A stretch of 64,000 nt of DNA, taken from positions 62,001-126,000 of the forward strand of contig NZ_JADWOX010000014.1 of assembly GCF_016135805.1 (NCBI RefSeq), read 5' to 3'. The stretch's first letter is position 1. Each line of letters starts with the position of its first letter. Below the pieces are notes generated by a model, which saw only the letters and a program-made list of their open reading frames with translations, was not told the origin of the DNA and searched no databases. Positions 44,440-54,281 of the stretch are shown piece by piece. Source of the stretch: Caulobacter hibisci. GTDB taxonomy: Bacteria; Pseudomonadota; Alphaproteobacteria; Caulobacterales; Caulobacteraceae. The translations under genes and the position numbers were made by a program.

Positions 44440-44900
44440 CGCGCTTGTCCTGACAGCTGACGCTTCAATCCGACGATCTCCAGGCAGTCCCGAGCGGCTT
44501 GGCCCCCGCGGTCGCCCTGCGAGAGGCGCGCGCGATTCCAGGCCTGATCCTCGTCATCAACCGTCAACACCCCGTAACCAATGGCCAACCTTTTTCCGAC
44601 GGCGAGGTCCTGAAGGCCGCGCGCGGTCTCGTTGGCGACGATTTCGAAGTGGTAGGTCTCGCCGCGGACGATGGCGCCCAGGGCGACATAGCCGTCATAG
44701 CGCACGCCCGAGGGGCCCTTGCCGGCTTCCTCGGCGATGGCGATGGCGGCCGGGATCTGCAGGGCGTCCGACACGGTGATGACGTCGTACTCCGCGCCTT
44801 GCCCTTCGATCGCCTGCACCGCGCCGGCCAGCAGCGCGTCGGAGAGGCCCGAATAACGGCGCCCCTCGACGATCAGCAGACGAATCCTGTCTTCCACCAT
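44436..44900 (-). CDS. ribH: 6,7-dimethyl-8-ribityllumazine synthase
   Basis: 154 residues. It has [28 protein letters not shown] substrate loop ([18 protein letters not shown] region) and catalytic [17 protein letters not shown], with [13 protein letters not shown] in place of the more usual LT.E...QA. It joins the butanone phosphate and the pyrimidine in riboflavin synthesis. It is translationally coupled to nusB, 81 bases after nrdR. Confidence 0.95.
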   Translation of the reverse strand: MVEDRIRLLIVEGRRYSGLSDALLAGAVQAIEGQGAEYDVITVSDALQIPAAIAIAEEAGKGPSGVRYDGYVALGAIVRGETYHFEIVANETARGLQDLAVGKRLAIGYGVLTVDDEDQAWNRARLSQGDRGGQAARDCLEIVGLKRQLSGQAR

Positions 44901-44981
44901 ATGCCTCTGAACTCCTGGGCGGACGGGAGGCCTCAGCGGGCCGTCTCACGCCGACCCGAAAAATCGAATCGTAGAATGCGC

Positions 44982-45455
44982 CTATAGCTCGTCTTCGGCG
45001 ACGTCACTCAAGCCTTCTTCGCCCAAAAACTTCGCGAAATCGCTGGTCTCCCGGAAATCGCGGTAGACCGAGGCGTAGCGCACATAGGCCACGTCATCGA
45101 GCGCCTTGAGGGCGGTCATGACCATTTCGCCCACGGCCGACGACGGCAGTTCGGTCTCGCCCTGGCTTTCCAGCCGCCGGACGATGCCGTTGACCATCCG
45201 CTCGACCCGCTCGCCCTCGATCGGCCGCTTGCGCGTGGCCAGCGAGATCGAGCGCATCAGCTTGTCCCTGTCGAACGGCGAGCGACGGCCCGAGCGCTTG
45301 ACGATGATCAGCTCACGGAGCTGAACGCGCTCGAAGGTGGTGAAGCGGCCGGCGCACTCCGGGCAGAGGCGACGACGGCGGATGGCCGCCCCGTCTTCCG
45401 ACGGGCGGCTGTCCTTCACCTGGCTTTCGGCATGGCCGCAGAATGGGCACCGCAT
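44982..45455 (-). CDS. nrdR: transcriptional repressor NrdR
   Basis: 157 residues. A zinc ribbon (MRCPFCGH...[17 protein letters not shown]) is followed by the ATP-cone domain ([44 protein letters not shown]). It represses ribonucleotide reductase genes in response to adenine nucleotides. It follows glyA by 31 bases, a frequent pairing in alphaproteobacteria. Confidence 0.97.
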   Translation of the reverse strand: MRCPFCGHAESQVKDSRPSEDGAAIRRRRLCPECAGRFTTFERVQLRELIIVKRSGRRSPFDRDKLMRSISLATRKRPIEGERVERMVNGIVRRLESQGETELPSSAVGEMVMTALKALDDVAYVRYASVYRDFRETSDFAKFLGEEGLSDVAEDEL

Positions 45456-45486
45456 GATCTTGGCCCTCCCCTGCGGCCAGCCGCTA

Positions 45487-46776
45487 TTAGTTGTAGATCG
45501 GGAAGCGAGCCGTCAAGGCCAGCACTTCCTCGCGGACCTTGGCCTCGACCGCCGCATTGCCGTCGGCGCCGTTGGCGGCCAGGCCGTTGACGACCTCGCC
45601 GATCAGTTCGCCGACGCGGGTGAACTCGGCTTCCTTGAAGCCGCGCGTGGTGCCGGCCGGGGTGCCCAGGCGGATGCCCGAGGTGATTGTGAACGGCGCG
45701 GTGTCGAACGGCACGCCGTTCTTGTTGCAGGTCATGTGGGCGCGCTCGAGGCTGTGCTCGGCGTCACGGCCGGTCACGCCCTTGGGACGCAGGTCGACCA
45801 GCATCAGGTGGCTGTCGGTGCCGCCCGAGACGATGTTGACGCCCGACTTGCCCAGCGCTTCGGCCAGGGCCTTGGCGTTGGCGATGACCTGAGCGGCGTA
45901 GTCCTTGAACGAGGGCTGCAGCGCCTCGCCGAAAGCGACGGCCTTGGCGGCGATGACGTGCTCGAGCGGGCCGCCCTGCAGGCCGGGGAACACGGCCGAA
46001 TTGACCTTCTTGATGATGGCTTCGTCGTTGGTCAGCACCATGCCGCCGCGCGGGCCGCGCAGGGTCTTGTGGGTGGTGGTGGTGACGACGTGGGCGTGCG
46101 GGACCGGGCTGGGGAACACGCCGCCGGCCACCAGGCCCGCGAAGTGGGCCATGTCGACCATCAGGTAGGCCCCGACGCTGTCGGCGATCTCGCGGAAGCG
46201 GGCGAAGTCGATCTCGCGGCTATAGGCGCTGCCGCCGGCGATGATCAGCTTGGGCTTCTCGCGCTGGGCGACCTCGGCGACGTTGTCGTAGTCGATCAGC
46301 TGGTCCTGCTGGCGCACGGTGTAGGACACCGGCTTGAACCACTTGCCCGACTGGTTGGCGGGCGAGCCGTGGGTCAGGTGGCCGCCGGCGGCCAGGTCCA
46401 TGCCCAAGAACGCATCACCCGGCTGCAAGAGGGCCATGAAGACCGACTGGTTGGCCTGCGAGCCCGAGTGCGGCTGGACGTTGGCGAAGGCCGCGCCGAA
46501 CAGCTGCTTGGCGCGCTCGATGGCGATGGTCTCGATCTCGTCGACCCATTCGCAGCCGCCGTAATAGCGCTTGCCCGGATAGCCCTCGGCGTACTTGTTG
46601 GTCAGGATCGAGCCCTGGGCCTCGAGCACGGCCTTGGAGACGATGTTCTCCGAGGCGATCAGCTCGATCTGGTTCTGCTGACGACCCAGCTCCCGACCGA
46701 TGCGATCGAAGATGTCGCGGTCTGCGGACTGCAGGTCGGCGCCGAAGAACTTGGTCAGGTCGGTGGAAGTCGTCAT
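45487..46776 (-). CDS. glyA: serine hydroxymethyltransferase
   Basis: 429 residues. It has [65 protein letters not shown] (blocks) and the PLP lysine in [15 protein letters not shown]. It converts serine and tetrahydrofolate to glycine and methylene-THF. It is first in the leftward run to thiL. The 206 bases to the divergent mucR start hold the promoters, and I cannot assign a riboswitch there. Confidence 0.98.
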   Translation of the reverse strand: MTTSTDLTKFFGADLQSADRDIFDRIGRELGRQQNQIELIASENIVSKAVLEAQGSILTNKYAEGYPGKRYYGGCEWVDEIETIAIERAKQLFGAAFANVQPHSGSQANQSVFMALLQPGDAFLGMDLAAGGHLTHGSPANQSGKWFKPVSYTVRQQDQLIDYDNVAEVAQREKPKLIIAGGSAYSREIDFARFREIADSVGAYLMVDMAHFAGLVAGGVFPSPVPHAHVVTTTTHKTLRGPRGGMVLTNDEAIIKKVNSAVFPGLQGGPLEHVIAAKAVAFGEALQPSFKDYAAQVIANAKALAEALGKSGVNIVSGGTDSHLMLVDLRPKGVTGRDAEHSLERAHMTCNKNGVPFDTAPFTITSGIRLGTPAGTTRGFKEAEFTRVGELIGEVVNGLAANGADGNAAVEAKVREEVLALTARFPIYN

Positions 46777-46982
46777 CGGGCGCTCCTTGGGGTCGGGCGG
46801 CGGCGGGCTTTGGGCGACGGGCTCCCGCGAGCGGGAGTCGACGGGGCTCTCTTTAACTCCCTTCGCGCCGCGATCAATCTCGGAACCGCCTTCGTAACCA
46901 TGCGTTGCTCACGAACCCGGTGCGGTGTGGCCGCCACGCCGGGGCTTTAGCAATGCAACGAACAGAGACGGGCGGGATACGT

Positions 46983-47426
46983 ATGGCGGTTTCACACGGC
47001 GAAGCGGCTTTGGAAGTCTTGGACGAGGCCGACCTGCTGGCGCTGAGCGCGAGCATCGTCGCGGCCTATGTAGGGCAGAACAAGATTTCCCAGACTGCGG
47101 TGCCCGAGCTGATCCGAACCGTCCATGGCGCGCTGCAGACCCTGGGCGACGAGCCCGTCACGGCTCGTCCCACGGAAAAGGCCAAGCCGGCCGTGCCGGT
47201 CTCGCGCTCGGTCCAGCACGACTACATCGTCTGCCTGGAAGACGGCAAAAAGCTGAAGATGCTGAAGCGCTACCTGCGCTCGCACTACGACATGAGCCCC
47301 GAGGACTACCGCCGCAAATGGGGCCTGCCGTCGGACTATCCGATGGTCGCCCCGGCCTATGCCGCGCGCCGCTCGGACTTCGCCAAGCAGATCGGCCTGG
47401 GCAAGGGCGTGCGCAGGAGGGCGTAG
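46983..47426 (+). CDS. MucR/Ros-family zinc-finger regulator
   Basis: 147 residues from ATG 46983 (ATG 46953 is in frame). The MucR domain is at about 75-140: HDYIVCLEDGKKLKMLKRYL, then RSHYDMSPEDYRRKWGLPSDYPMVAPAYAARRS in blocks. The N-terminal part (LTELTADIVAAYV-type helix) is seen as ADLLALSASIVAAYVGQNK. Caulobacter MucR proteins repress G1-phase and virulence-like promoters and bind AT-rich DNA. Which paralogue this is cannot be told. Confidence 0.92.
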   Translation: MAVSHGEAALEVLDEADLLALSASIVAAYVGQNKISQTAVPELIRTVHGALQTLGDEPVTARPTEKAKPAVPVSRSVQHDYIVCLEDGKKLKMLKRYLRSHYDMSPEDYRRKWGLPSDYPMVAPAYAARRSDFAKQIGLGKGVRRRA

Positions 47427-47445
47427 GCCGCAGCTGCGAAAACCC

Positions 47446-47525
47446 CGCCCTTCGACAGGCTCAGGGTGAGGTTTTCTACTGCGCCGACCATGATCCTCAT
47501 CCTGAGCTTGTCGAAGGACGAGGAT
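47446..47525. repeat. inverted REP-type repeat (second copy of the CCTTCGACAGGCTCAGG family)
   Basis: CCCTTCGACAGGCTCAGGGT near 47448 is mirrored by ATCCTGAGCTTGTCGAAGGA ending near 47518. It has the same arms as the element at 18284-18370. It lies between the converging mucR and SDR genes and could terminate both. Confidence 0.8.
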
Positions 47526-47538
47526 CACTCACTCCCCT

Positions 47539-48333
47539 TTACGCTTCCGAGAAGATGTCGCGCTTCTTGAACGAAGCGGTCATGAACCGGCCCATGGCCT
47601 TGGGCATGGTCAGCCAGCGCACCGGCGCGGCGGTGGCCTCGCCCTTCAGCACGCCGTCGGCGATGTAGGGGGCCACGGTTTCCACGCGGTCGCCGAGGAT
47701 GTTGTAGAGCTTCATCGACTTCTGGCGCTCGGCGTCCGAAGCGTCCTTCATCTCGGACTGCAACAGGTCGGTGGCGACGATGCCGGGGCTGATCGTGCCG
47801 ATCCGCACGTTGGTGCCGTCCAGCTCCTTGCCCATCGACTTGGTGAAATAGGTCACCGCCCGCTTGGTGGCGCCGTACAGCGTCAGGCCCGAGGCCGTCA
47901 TGCCGTCGCTGCCGAAGCCCTCGAAATTGTAGATCGCCCCGCCTCCGGCCTGGGCCAGCATGCGGGTCATGGCCAGCTTGGTGGCCTTGATCACGCCCAG
48001 CAGGTTGGTGGCGACGATGGCGTCGATATCGGCCTCCTCCACCTCGTCCAGGCGCACGCGGGGCGAGACCGAGCCGGCGTTGTTGATCCAGATATCGACC
48101 GCGCCAAAGCGTTCGACGGCCGTGTTCCACAGGGTTTCCAGGTCGGCGACCTTGCTGACGTCGCAGGCCTGGGCGGCGACCGCGCCGCCGGTGGCTTCCA
48201 GCTTGGCCAGGGCCTCGGCCAGGACCTTCGGGTTACGGCCCGAGATCACCACCTGACAGCCGCGCTCGAGGAAGGCTTCCGCCAGGCCGAAGCCGATGCC
48301 GCGGCTGCTGCCGGTGATCACGATGGTCTTCAC
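47539..48333 (-). CDS. short-chain dehydrogenase/reductase
   Basis: 264 residues from GTG 48333, with AGAGGAA upstream. Classical SDR: TGSSRGIGFGLAEAF (cofactor), NNAGSV, YGATKRAVTYFTKSMGKEL with the catalytic Tyr and Lys (YxxxK), and an SPGIVATDL block. The substrate is unknown; specificity of this superfamily cannot be read from these motifs. It is read leftward after the unknown gene at 48427, 93 bases away. Confidence 0.9.
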   Translation of the reverse strand: MKTIVITGSSRGIGFGLAEAFLERGCQVVISGRNPKVLAEALAKLEATGGAVAAQACDVSKVADLETLWNTAVERFGAVDIWINNAGSVSPRVRLDEVEEADIDAIVATNLLGVIKATKLAMTRMLAQAGGGAIYNFEGFGSDGMTASGLTLYGATKRAVTYFTKSMGKELDGTNVRIGTISPGIVATDLLQSEMKDASDAERQKSMKLYNILGDRVETVAPYIADGVLKGEATAAPVRWLTMPKAMGRFMTASFKKRDIFSEA

Positions 48334-48426
48334 GGGTCGATTCCTCTGCGTACAGGCGAGGCATCCAGCCTCAAGCGGCGCGAGCTTGCAGCGGCCTTGT
48401 CGCCGGAAACCGCCACGCGGAGAGCC

Positions 48427-49065
48427 TCAGGCGGCGCCTTCCAGCCAGGCCAGGGCCTCGGAGCGCGCCCAGGCGATGCGCGGCGCCAGATCAGCGACGG
48501 CGTCATCGTCGAGCCCGACCAGCAGCCGCCGGGCCTCGTCCAGGGTCGCCAGGTCCTGCGTGGCCTCGCCCAGATAGGCGTGCGGCAGTTCGTGCTGGTG
48601 GAAGGCGATGTCGGCCAGGACGGCGACCACCAGGTCCAACCGGGCCGGCGCGAACAGCGGGTCGCGGTCGAGGGCCTCGCGCAGGAAGGGCTGCGGCGGG
48701 GCGTGCCAGGTTGCGCCGCCGCTCGACAGCCGGGCCAGCCAGACCAGCGGCCAGGGCTCGTCCGGGGCGGCGGCGGCCCATTCATCGAGGGTCGGGCGCA
48801 CCAGCAGGCGAAACAGCGGAACCGGCAACACGGCCTCGGGCTGGCCACGATAGGCCATGCGCTTCTCGCCGATCCAGACGCTGAGGACGACACGCTCGGC
48901 CAACGGCCAGGTCACGGCGCCGGCCATGAAGCCGTCGAGGGCGTCCAGCGCCTCGCGTCGCAGGCCGTGGTGACGAAAGCGGAAGTAGTCGGACAGGCCG
49001 AGCCAGCCCGGACGCTCCGACGCGTCCTCGGCCAGCTCGCGCAGGTAACCGAGATCGAAACCCAA
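48427..49065 (-). CDS. protein of unknown function downstream of hemA
   Basis: 212 residues from TTG 49065, nine bases after the hemA stop. It is a soluble, Leu/Ala/Trp-rich helical protein with no motif I recognise. Blocks such as YLRELAEDASERPGWLGLSD, REALDALDGFMAG, LPLFRLLVRPTLDEW-like text and FHQHELPHAYLGEA may help homology searches. Co-transcription with hemA is likely from the spacing. Confidence 0.7.
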   Translation of the reverse strand: MGFDLGYLRELAEDASERPGWLGLSDYFRFRHHGLRREALDALDGFMAGAVTWPLAERVVLSVWIGEKRMAYRGQPEAVLPVPLFRLLVRPTLDEWAAAAPDEPWPLVWLARLSSGGATWHAPPQPFLREALDRDPLFAPARLDLVVAVLADIAFHQHELPHAYLGEATQDLATLDEARRLLVGLDDDAVADLAPRIAWARSEALAWLEGAA

Positions 49066-49074
49066 GGCGGGGTG

Positions 49075-50301
49075 TTAGGCCGCGTGGCCGCCCATGCGGG
49101 CGACGTTGCAGTGCGCCCACAGCTTTTCCATCGCCCCGACCAGCTTGCGCATCATGTCGTCGGTGTGGAACGGCGTGGGGGTAAAGCGCAGGCGCTCGGT
49201 GCCGCGCGGCACGGTCGGATAGTTGATCGGCTGCACATAGACGCCGTGGTCGGCCAGCAGCATGTCGCTGATCAGCTTGGTGTGGACCGGATCGCCGACC
49301 AGCACCGGCACGATGTGGCTGTCGTTTTCCATCACCGGCAGGCCGGCGTCCTGGAACATCTTCTTCAGGGTGGCGGCGCGCTCCTGGTGGGCGTCGCGCA
49401 CTTCGGGATGCTGCTTGAGCCACTTGACGCTGGCCAGGGCGCCGGCGGTCAGGGCGGGCGGCAGCGAGGTGGTGAAGATGAAGCCCGAGGCCATCAGGCG
49501 CACGGCGTCGATCACCTCGGCGTCGCCGGTGATGTAGCCGCCCATCACGCCGAAGGCCTTGCCCAGCGTGCCTTCGATGATGTCGATCTGGTCCATGACG
49601 CCGTCGCGCTCGGCGACGCCGCCGCCGCGCGGGCCGTACATGCCGACCGCGTGGACCTCGTCCAGATAGGTCATGGCGCCGTATTTCTTGGCGAGGGCGG
49701 CCGTGGCGCCGACGTCGGCGATGTCGCCGTCCATCGAATAGACGCTCTCGAAGGCCACCAGCTTGGGCGCGTCGGCCGGGGCGGCCGCCAGCAGCGCTTC
49801 GAGATGGGCTAGGTCGTTGTGGCGGAAGATGTGGCGCGGGCCGCCGCCGTTGCGGATGCCGGCGATCATCGAGGCGTGGTTCTGGGCGTCGGAGAAGATG
49901 ATCAGGCCCGGCAGGATCTTCTGCAGGACGCTGAGCGTGGCTTCATTGGAGACGTAGCCCGAGGTGAACAGCAGGGCCCCTTCCTTGCCGTGCAGGTCGG
50001 CCAGTTCGGCCTCGAGCTCGACATGGTGGTGGTTGGTGCCGGAAATGTTGCGGGTGCCGCCCGAGCCCGAGCCGTGCTCGTCGATCGCCTGGTGCATGGC
50101 GTCCAGCACGATCGGGTTCTGGCCCTGGCCGAGATAGTCGTTCGAGCACCAGACCACGACTTCGCTCTCGCCGCCGTCGGCGCGGGTCCAGGTCGCGCGC
50201 GGGAAGGCGCCGCGGTGGCGTTTGAGATCAGCGAAAACCCGGTAGCGGCCTTCGTTGCGGATCTGGGCGACGGCGTCGGAGAACGCGGCTTTATAGTCCA
50301 T
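49075..50301 (-). CDS. hemA: 5-aminolevulinate synthase (ALAS, C4 pathway)
   Basis: 408 residues. Alpha-oxoamine synthase: [36 protein letters not shown] (blocks), [39 protein letters not shown] (blocks) and the PLP lysine in [13 protein letters not shown]. It condenses glycine and succinyl-CoA, the alphaproteobacterial route to heme. The promoter should lie in 50302-50467. hemB is also in the window at 57214. Confidence 0.98.
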   Translation of the reverse strand: MDYKAAFSDAVAQIRNEGRYRVFADLKRHRGAFPRATWTRADGGESEVVVWCSNDYLGQGQNPIVLDAMHQAIDEHGSGSGGTRNISGTNHHHVELEAELADLHGKEGALLFTSGYVSNEATLSVLQKILPGLIIFSDAQNHASMIAGIRNGGGPRHIFRHNDLAHLEALLAAAPADAPKLVAFESVYSMDGDIADVGATAALAKKYGAMTYLDEVHAVGMYGPRGGGVAERDGVMDQIDIIEGTLGKAFGVMGGYITGDAEVIDAVRLMASGFIFTTSLPPALTAGALASVKWLKQHPEVRDAHQERAATLKKMFQDAGLPVMENDSHIVPVLVGDPVHTKLISDMLLADHGVYVQPINYPTVPRGTERLRFTPTPFHTDDMMRKLVGAMEKLWAHCNVARMGGHAA

Positions 50302-50467
50302 GCTGGTCTCTCCCGTCGAACCGAGGCGCGACGGTCCTTTTCTTCTGGCACGGCTTTTCGCACCCCGTAGGCGCAGTGTCCACCTAAGGGACTTTACCTA
50401 CAAATTGGAATTAGACGTGGTGTCGCATCGATTGGTTCCATAACCGCCCGACACAACCTTGCCTTGT

Positions 50468-51364
50468 TCAATCCAGCTTCGCAAGACGTCCGCGCAACAG
50501 TTGCAGGATCGCCGAAAAGTCCTTGCCGCCGAAGCCGTTGGCGTCGAACAGCGCGTACATCGCCTCGGCCTGGGCCCCCATCGGCGTGCTGGCCCCCGCG
50601 CGGGCCGCGGCTTCCTGGGCCAGCTTGAGGTCCTTGAGCATCATCGCCGTGGCGAATCCGCCCTCGTAGGCGCGATCGGCCGGGGTGGCGGGGCCGACGC
50701 CGGGCACCGGGCAATAGGTCGAGACCGACCAGCACTGGCCCGACGACTGGTTGGCGATCTCGAAGAAGCGGTCGGCGGCCAGGCCCAGCTTCTCGGCCAG
50801 GGCGAAGGCCTCGCAGGTGCCCAGCATCGAGACGCCCAGCAGCATGTTGTTGCAGATCTTGGCCGCCTGCCCCGCCCCGTGGCCGCCGGCGTGGATCACC
50901 GCCCGGGCCATCGGCTTCAGCGCCGCCTCGACGGCCGGAAAGTCGGCGTCGTCGCAGCCGACCATGAAGGCCAGGCTCCCGGCCTCGGCGGCCATGATCC
51001 CGCCGGACACCGGCGCATCGGCGAAGCGGAAACCCGCCGCTCTCGCCTGCTGCGCCACAGCGCGGGCGCTGTCGACGTCGATGGTGGAACAGTCGATCAG
51101 CAGGGCCGATTTGGGCGCTTGGGCCAGCACCTGCTCGCCATAGACCGCGCGCACGTGCGGCCCGGCCGGCAGCATGGTGACGACGATCTCGGCGTCGGCG
51201 ACCGCTTCAGCCACCGACTCGGCGGCGACGCAGCCCGCCGCCACGGCGCGCTCCAGCGCGACGGCCGACAGGTCGAAGGCCGACACGGCGTGGCCGGCCG
51301 TGGCCTGGTTGGCGGCCATGCCGCCGCCCATGTTGCCCAGGCCGATGAAGGCGATGCGGGTCAT
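50468..51364 (-). CDS. mmsB: 3-hydroxyisobutyrate dehydrogenase
   Basis: 298 residues, with AGGAGG before the ATG. It has the Rossmann motif IAFIGLGNMGGGMA, FADAPVSGG (substrate), the catalytic Lys in GHGAGQAAKICNNML, and the C-terminal NGFGGKDFSAILQLL. It oxidises 3-hydroxyisobutyrate to methylmalonate semialdehyde in valine breakdown. The other valine genes (53186 and 55332) lie upstream on the same strand, with two envelope genes between them. Confidence 0.95.
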   Translation of the reverse strand: MTRIAFIGLGNMGGGMAANQATAGHAVSAFDLSAVALERAVAAGCVAAESVAEAVADAEIVVTMLPAGPHVRAVYGEQVLAQAPKSALLIDCSTIDVDSARAVAQQARAAGFRFADAPVSGGIMAAEAGSLAFMVGCDDADFPAVEAALKPMARAVIHAGGHGAGQAAKICNNMLLGVSMLGTCEAFALAEKLGLAADRFFEIANQSSGQCWSVSTYCPVPGVGPATPADRAYEGGFATAMMLKDLKLAQEAAARAGASTPMGAQAEAMYALFDANGFGGKDFSAILQLLRGRLAKLD

Positions 51365-51457
51365 TGAGGTTTCCTCCTACGCAGGGCCGTTCGGCCTCTC
51401 GTTTGTCTTGTCGCATTTTCTGACGATGAACCGGCGTCCACGTCGTCGGAAAATGCC

Positions 51458-52291
51458 CTAGTTGGCCTTGGACAGCTCCAGGTGCAGGTGGTCGTCGTGA
51501 CGGGCGGCCCGGCATCCCTGGAAGCGGATCATATCGACGTCCGGCGCCCATCGCGCCTTCAGATGGGGTTCCAGCAGGATCTTCTTCACGCCGAACGCCC
51601 GTCCCTCCGTGGTCAACCAGCGCAGCATCTCGGCCGTGCGGACGGGGTCGGCCCGTCGCGTCGCCAGCGGCTGCAGGACGTCGAAGTCCCAGCGCAGATT
51701 GGCCCGACGATAGCCGGCGCAAGGCCGAGCCTCGCCGCTCTTAGGACCTTCATAGGCCCAGTAGCCGATCGGGCTGGCCGTCCCGTCGCTCACGGGGGCG
51801 CCGGAGCGCTCACGATAGAGGTAGGCGAGATCGACCTTGAGGCCGTCGCGATGCGACAGGTGCGGCGGCAGCGGGAAGCCGTCGAAGAAGGGAAAGCCGG
51901 CGTCGAGATAGCGGGTGACGGTTGCCGGATAGGCCTCGGCCATATGGCCCGCCAGGGCGGCGAGCGCGGTGCGGGCTTCGGGCCGCGCATAGTTGCGGTT
52001 GAGCATGCAGAGCAGCGGATTGACGGCGCCGTAAGTCTCGCCCTTCCCGACCAGACAGGGCAGGCGGTCGCGCCCGCCGAGCTTGGCCAGCGGTGGAACC
52101 ACGACGGCCGTGGCCAGCCCATAGACGGCCAGGAAAGTCAGAAGCGAGAGGCCGACGGGCCAGCGGCGCAGCCTGGCAACCCAAGCCGTGAGCAGCAGGA
52201 TCAGGCCGCCCACCTGGGTCAGGACCGTCAGGACCACCGCGCTTCCCAGCAGCGCGACGACCTTCGCGCCGCGCCGCCAGGAAACCGCCAT
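51458..52291 (-). CDS. membrane-anchored protein with LAS-type metallopeptidase motifs
   Basis: 277 residues from ATG 52291, whose A is also the last base of the previous stop (TGATG). Two to three N-terminal hydrophobic segments span about residues 10-65. The soluble part has SHRDGLKVDLAYLY (HxxxxxxD) and a C-terminal HDDHLHLEL (HxH), the zinc ligands expected in MepA/VanX-like LAS peptidases. A role in peptidoglycan cleavage is possible, but only the motif pattern supports it. It is translationally coupled to the lipoprotein methyltransferase-like gene. Confidence 0.65.
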   Translation of the reverse strand: MAVSWRRGAKVVALLGSAVVLTVLTQVGGLILLLTAWVARLRRWPVGLSLLTFLAVYGLATAVVVPPLAKLGGRDRLPCLVGKGETYGAVNPLLCMLNRNYARPEARTALAALAGHMAEAYPATVTRYLDAGFPFFDGFPLPPHLSHRDGLKVDLAYLYRERSGAPVSDGTASPIGYWAYEGPKSGEARPCAGYRRANLRWDFDVLQPLATRRADPVRTAEMLRWLTTEGRAFGVKKILLEPHLKARWAPDVDMIRFQGCRAARHDDHLHLELSKAN

Positions 52292-53097
52292 CAACGCGCG
52301 CCGGCCGGCTTGCGGAACTTGTAGATGAACTGGTCGGTCTTGCCGCGGATCGACGGATCGAAGACCGAGACGTTGCGCTTGTCGGCGCTGTCGCGCAGCA
52401 CGCGGCTCTCGCCTTCGAAGACGAAGCCGGCGGCGGTGACCTCGGCCTTGACGGTCTCGGGGTCGATGCGGTGCAGGCCGGCGGCGTCGCGCAGGCCCGA
52501 GCCCGGCTGGGCCGAGTGATCGAGCACCAGATAGACGCCGCCCGGCTTCAGCGACTGGAAGATCTTGCGGTTGACCACCGACAGGTCGGCCGGCCCCATC
52601 AGCGGGGTGTGCATGTCGTGGTAGTTCTGGGCGGTGAACACCAGGTCCAGCTTCTCCGGCGCATTGAAGCTAGGCAGGGTGTTGAGGATCACCGAGACGT
52701 TCTTGTAGGCCGGATCGGCGGCGATGGCGTTCACGGCCGGCTCGCGCTTGGCCAGCTTGGTCAGCTCGTCGGGCACATAGGCATAGACGTGGCCGCGCGG
52801 ACCGACGGCCCGCGACAGCAGGCGGGTGAAGTAGCCGCCGCCGGGGATCAGGTCGGCGACCTTCGCGCCGGTGCGCACGCCGGCGAAGGCCAGCACCTGG
52901 GCCGGCAGGCGGTCGGCGTCGCGCTTGACGTCGACCTCAGGACGCAGCGGGTTCTCGACCGCAGCGATGATGTTGGCCGGAATGGCGACCGGGGCGTCGG
53001 CCGGAGGCGGCGGCGGCGGCTCGACCGGTCCCATCGGGGTCGTGGCGCAGGCGGTCAGGGCGAGCGCGGCGACGAGGCTGAGAAGCGGCTTACGCAT
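52291..53097 (-). CDS. exported methyltransferase-like lipoprotein (COG4798 type)
   Basis: 268 residues. A signal with lipobox LTAC (Cys17) is followed by a Pro-rich linker and a class I SAM-methyltransferase-like fold: VADLIPGGGYFTRLLSRAVG (motif I), VYAYVPDEL, LDLVFTAQNYHDMH, LKPGGVYLVLDH. Predicted methyltransferases with signal peptides are widespread in Proteobacteria. SAM is not known in the periplasm, so the activity is uncertain. The stop shares one base with the next start. Confidence 0.8.
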   Translation of the reverse strand: MRKPLLSLVAALALTACATTPMGPVEPPPPPPADAPVAIPANIIAAVENPLRPEVDVKRDADRLPAQVLAFAGVRTGAKVADLIPGGGYFTRLLSRAVGPRGHVYAYVPDELTKLAKREPAVNAIAADPAYKNVSVILNTLPSFNAPEKLDLVFTAQNYHDMHTPLMGPADLSVVNRKIFQSLKPGGVYLVLDHSAQPGSGLRDAAGLHRIDPETVKAEVTAAGFVFEGESRVLRDSADKRNVSVFDPSIRGKTDQFIYKFRKPAGAR

Positions 53098-53185
53098 GGT
53101 CTTCCTTCCGGCGGGGTCTTCTTAGTTGCGGGCAAGCTAGCGAGGCGAACCGTCACCGGCAATGCCGTTAGGGGAGCGGCGGCCT

Positions 53186-54274
53186 TCAGGCTTCCGACAG
53201 AGGCGTCCACTCCTCGTCCGCCGGCAAGGGCGCGAAGATCGCCGCGATGTCGGCGTCGGACACCTCTTCCACCGTCGGCGGGGTCCAGCGCGGGGCGTTG
53301 TCCTTGTCGACGATCACCGCCCGCACGCCCTCGATGAAGTCAGGGCGCTGCACGACGCGCGAGCCGATGCGGTACTCCATCGCCATGTGCTCGGCGAAGT
53401 CGGTCATGGCCTCGCCGCGCTTCAGCTGCTCGAAGGCGACCTTCAGGGTCTGGGGCGACTTGGTCTTCAGGACCGCCAGCTGGGCCTTGCCCCAGTCGCT
53501 GGAGTCGACGGTCAGGAACTCGAAGATCTCTTCCACGCTCTCGCCGACGAACAGGCGGTTGAGGTCCTGCTCGAAGCCGACCAGCGGCGCCTTGCCGGCG
53601 TCGGCGCGATAGATCCTCAGGGTCTCGTCGATGCGGCGATGGTCGGCCAGGATCGCCTTCTTCAGCCCCTCGATCGCGCCGAACTCGACGAAGTGGGTGG
53701 CGATCCCCAGACGCAGGCAGTCCGCGCCCTTGATCCGCGCCCCGGTCAGGGCCAGCCATAGCCCCGCCTTGCCCGGCAGGCGCGGCAGGTACCAGCCGCC
53801 GCCGACGTCGGGGAACAGGCCGATGCCGGTCTCGGGCATGGCGAAGGTCGTGCGCTCGGTGGCGATCCGGTAGTGGGCCGGCATCGAGATGCCGACGCCG
53901 CCGCCCATGACCACGCCGTCCATGATCGCCACCACGGGGCGGTCGTAGTGGAACAGCAGGTGGTTCAGCCGGTATTCGGTGTGGAAGAACTTCCGCGCCT
54001 CGACGCCGTCGCCGGCCCCGCTCTCGGCCAGCATGCGGATGTCGCCGCCGGCGCAGAAGCCGCGCTCGCCGGCGTGATCGATCATGATCATGTCGATCTC
54101 GGGATCGGCCTGCCAATCCAGCAGCGCCCGGATCATCGTCTCGCACATCGACAGCGTCAGGGCGTGCAGCGCCTGGGGCCGGTTCAGCGTGATCCGGCCG
54201 ACGTTCTTCTTGGCGCGGATCAGGACTTCAGGGGCCTGCTTGGGGGTAGCCGGCTTGGGGGCAGCGTCGGTCAT
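53186..54274 (-). CDS. 3-hydroxyisobutyryl-CoA hydrolase
   Basis: 362 residues of the crotonase superfamily. It has RITLNRPQALHALTLSMCE, GAGERGFCAGGDI-type oxyanion loop (GERGFCAGGDIRML), MDGVVMGGGVGISM, PETGIGLFPDVGGGWYLPRL (block) and LFVGESVEEIFEFL. These are HIBCH marks rather than enoyl-CoA hydratase. It releases 3-hydroxyisobutyrate from its CoA ester in valine catabolism, feeding the dehydrogenase at 50468. It follows the phosphatase by seven bases. Confidence 0.94.
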   Translation of the reverse strand: MTDAAPKPATPKQAPEVLIRAKKNVGRITLNRPQALHALTLSMCETMIRALLDWQADPEIDMIMIDHAGERGFCAGGDIRMLAESGAGDGVEARKFFHTEYRLNHLLFHYDRPVVAIMDGVVMGGGVGISMPAHYRIATERTTFAMPETGIGLFPDVGGGWYLPRLPGKAGLWLALTGARIKGADCLRLGIATHFVEFGAIEGLKKAILADHRRIDETLRIYRADAGKAPLVGFEQDLNRLFVGESVEEIFEFLTVDSSDWGKAQLAVLKTKSPQTLKVAFEQLKRGEAMTDFAEHMAMEYRIGSRVVQRPDFIEGVRAVIVDKDNAPRWTPPTVEEVSDADIAAIFAPLPADEEWTPLSEA

Positions 54275-54281
54275 CGGGATC

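Noticed and set aside
46777..46982. Riboswitch upstream of glyA
   Set aside because: I could not find the conserved core of a glycine, SAM or THF riboswitch by eye, and a covariance search would be needed.
50302..50467. FNR/FixK box upstream of hemA
   Set aside because: No TTGAT-N4-ATCAA match was found in the gap.
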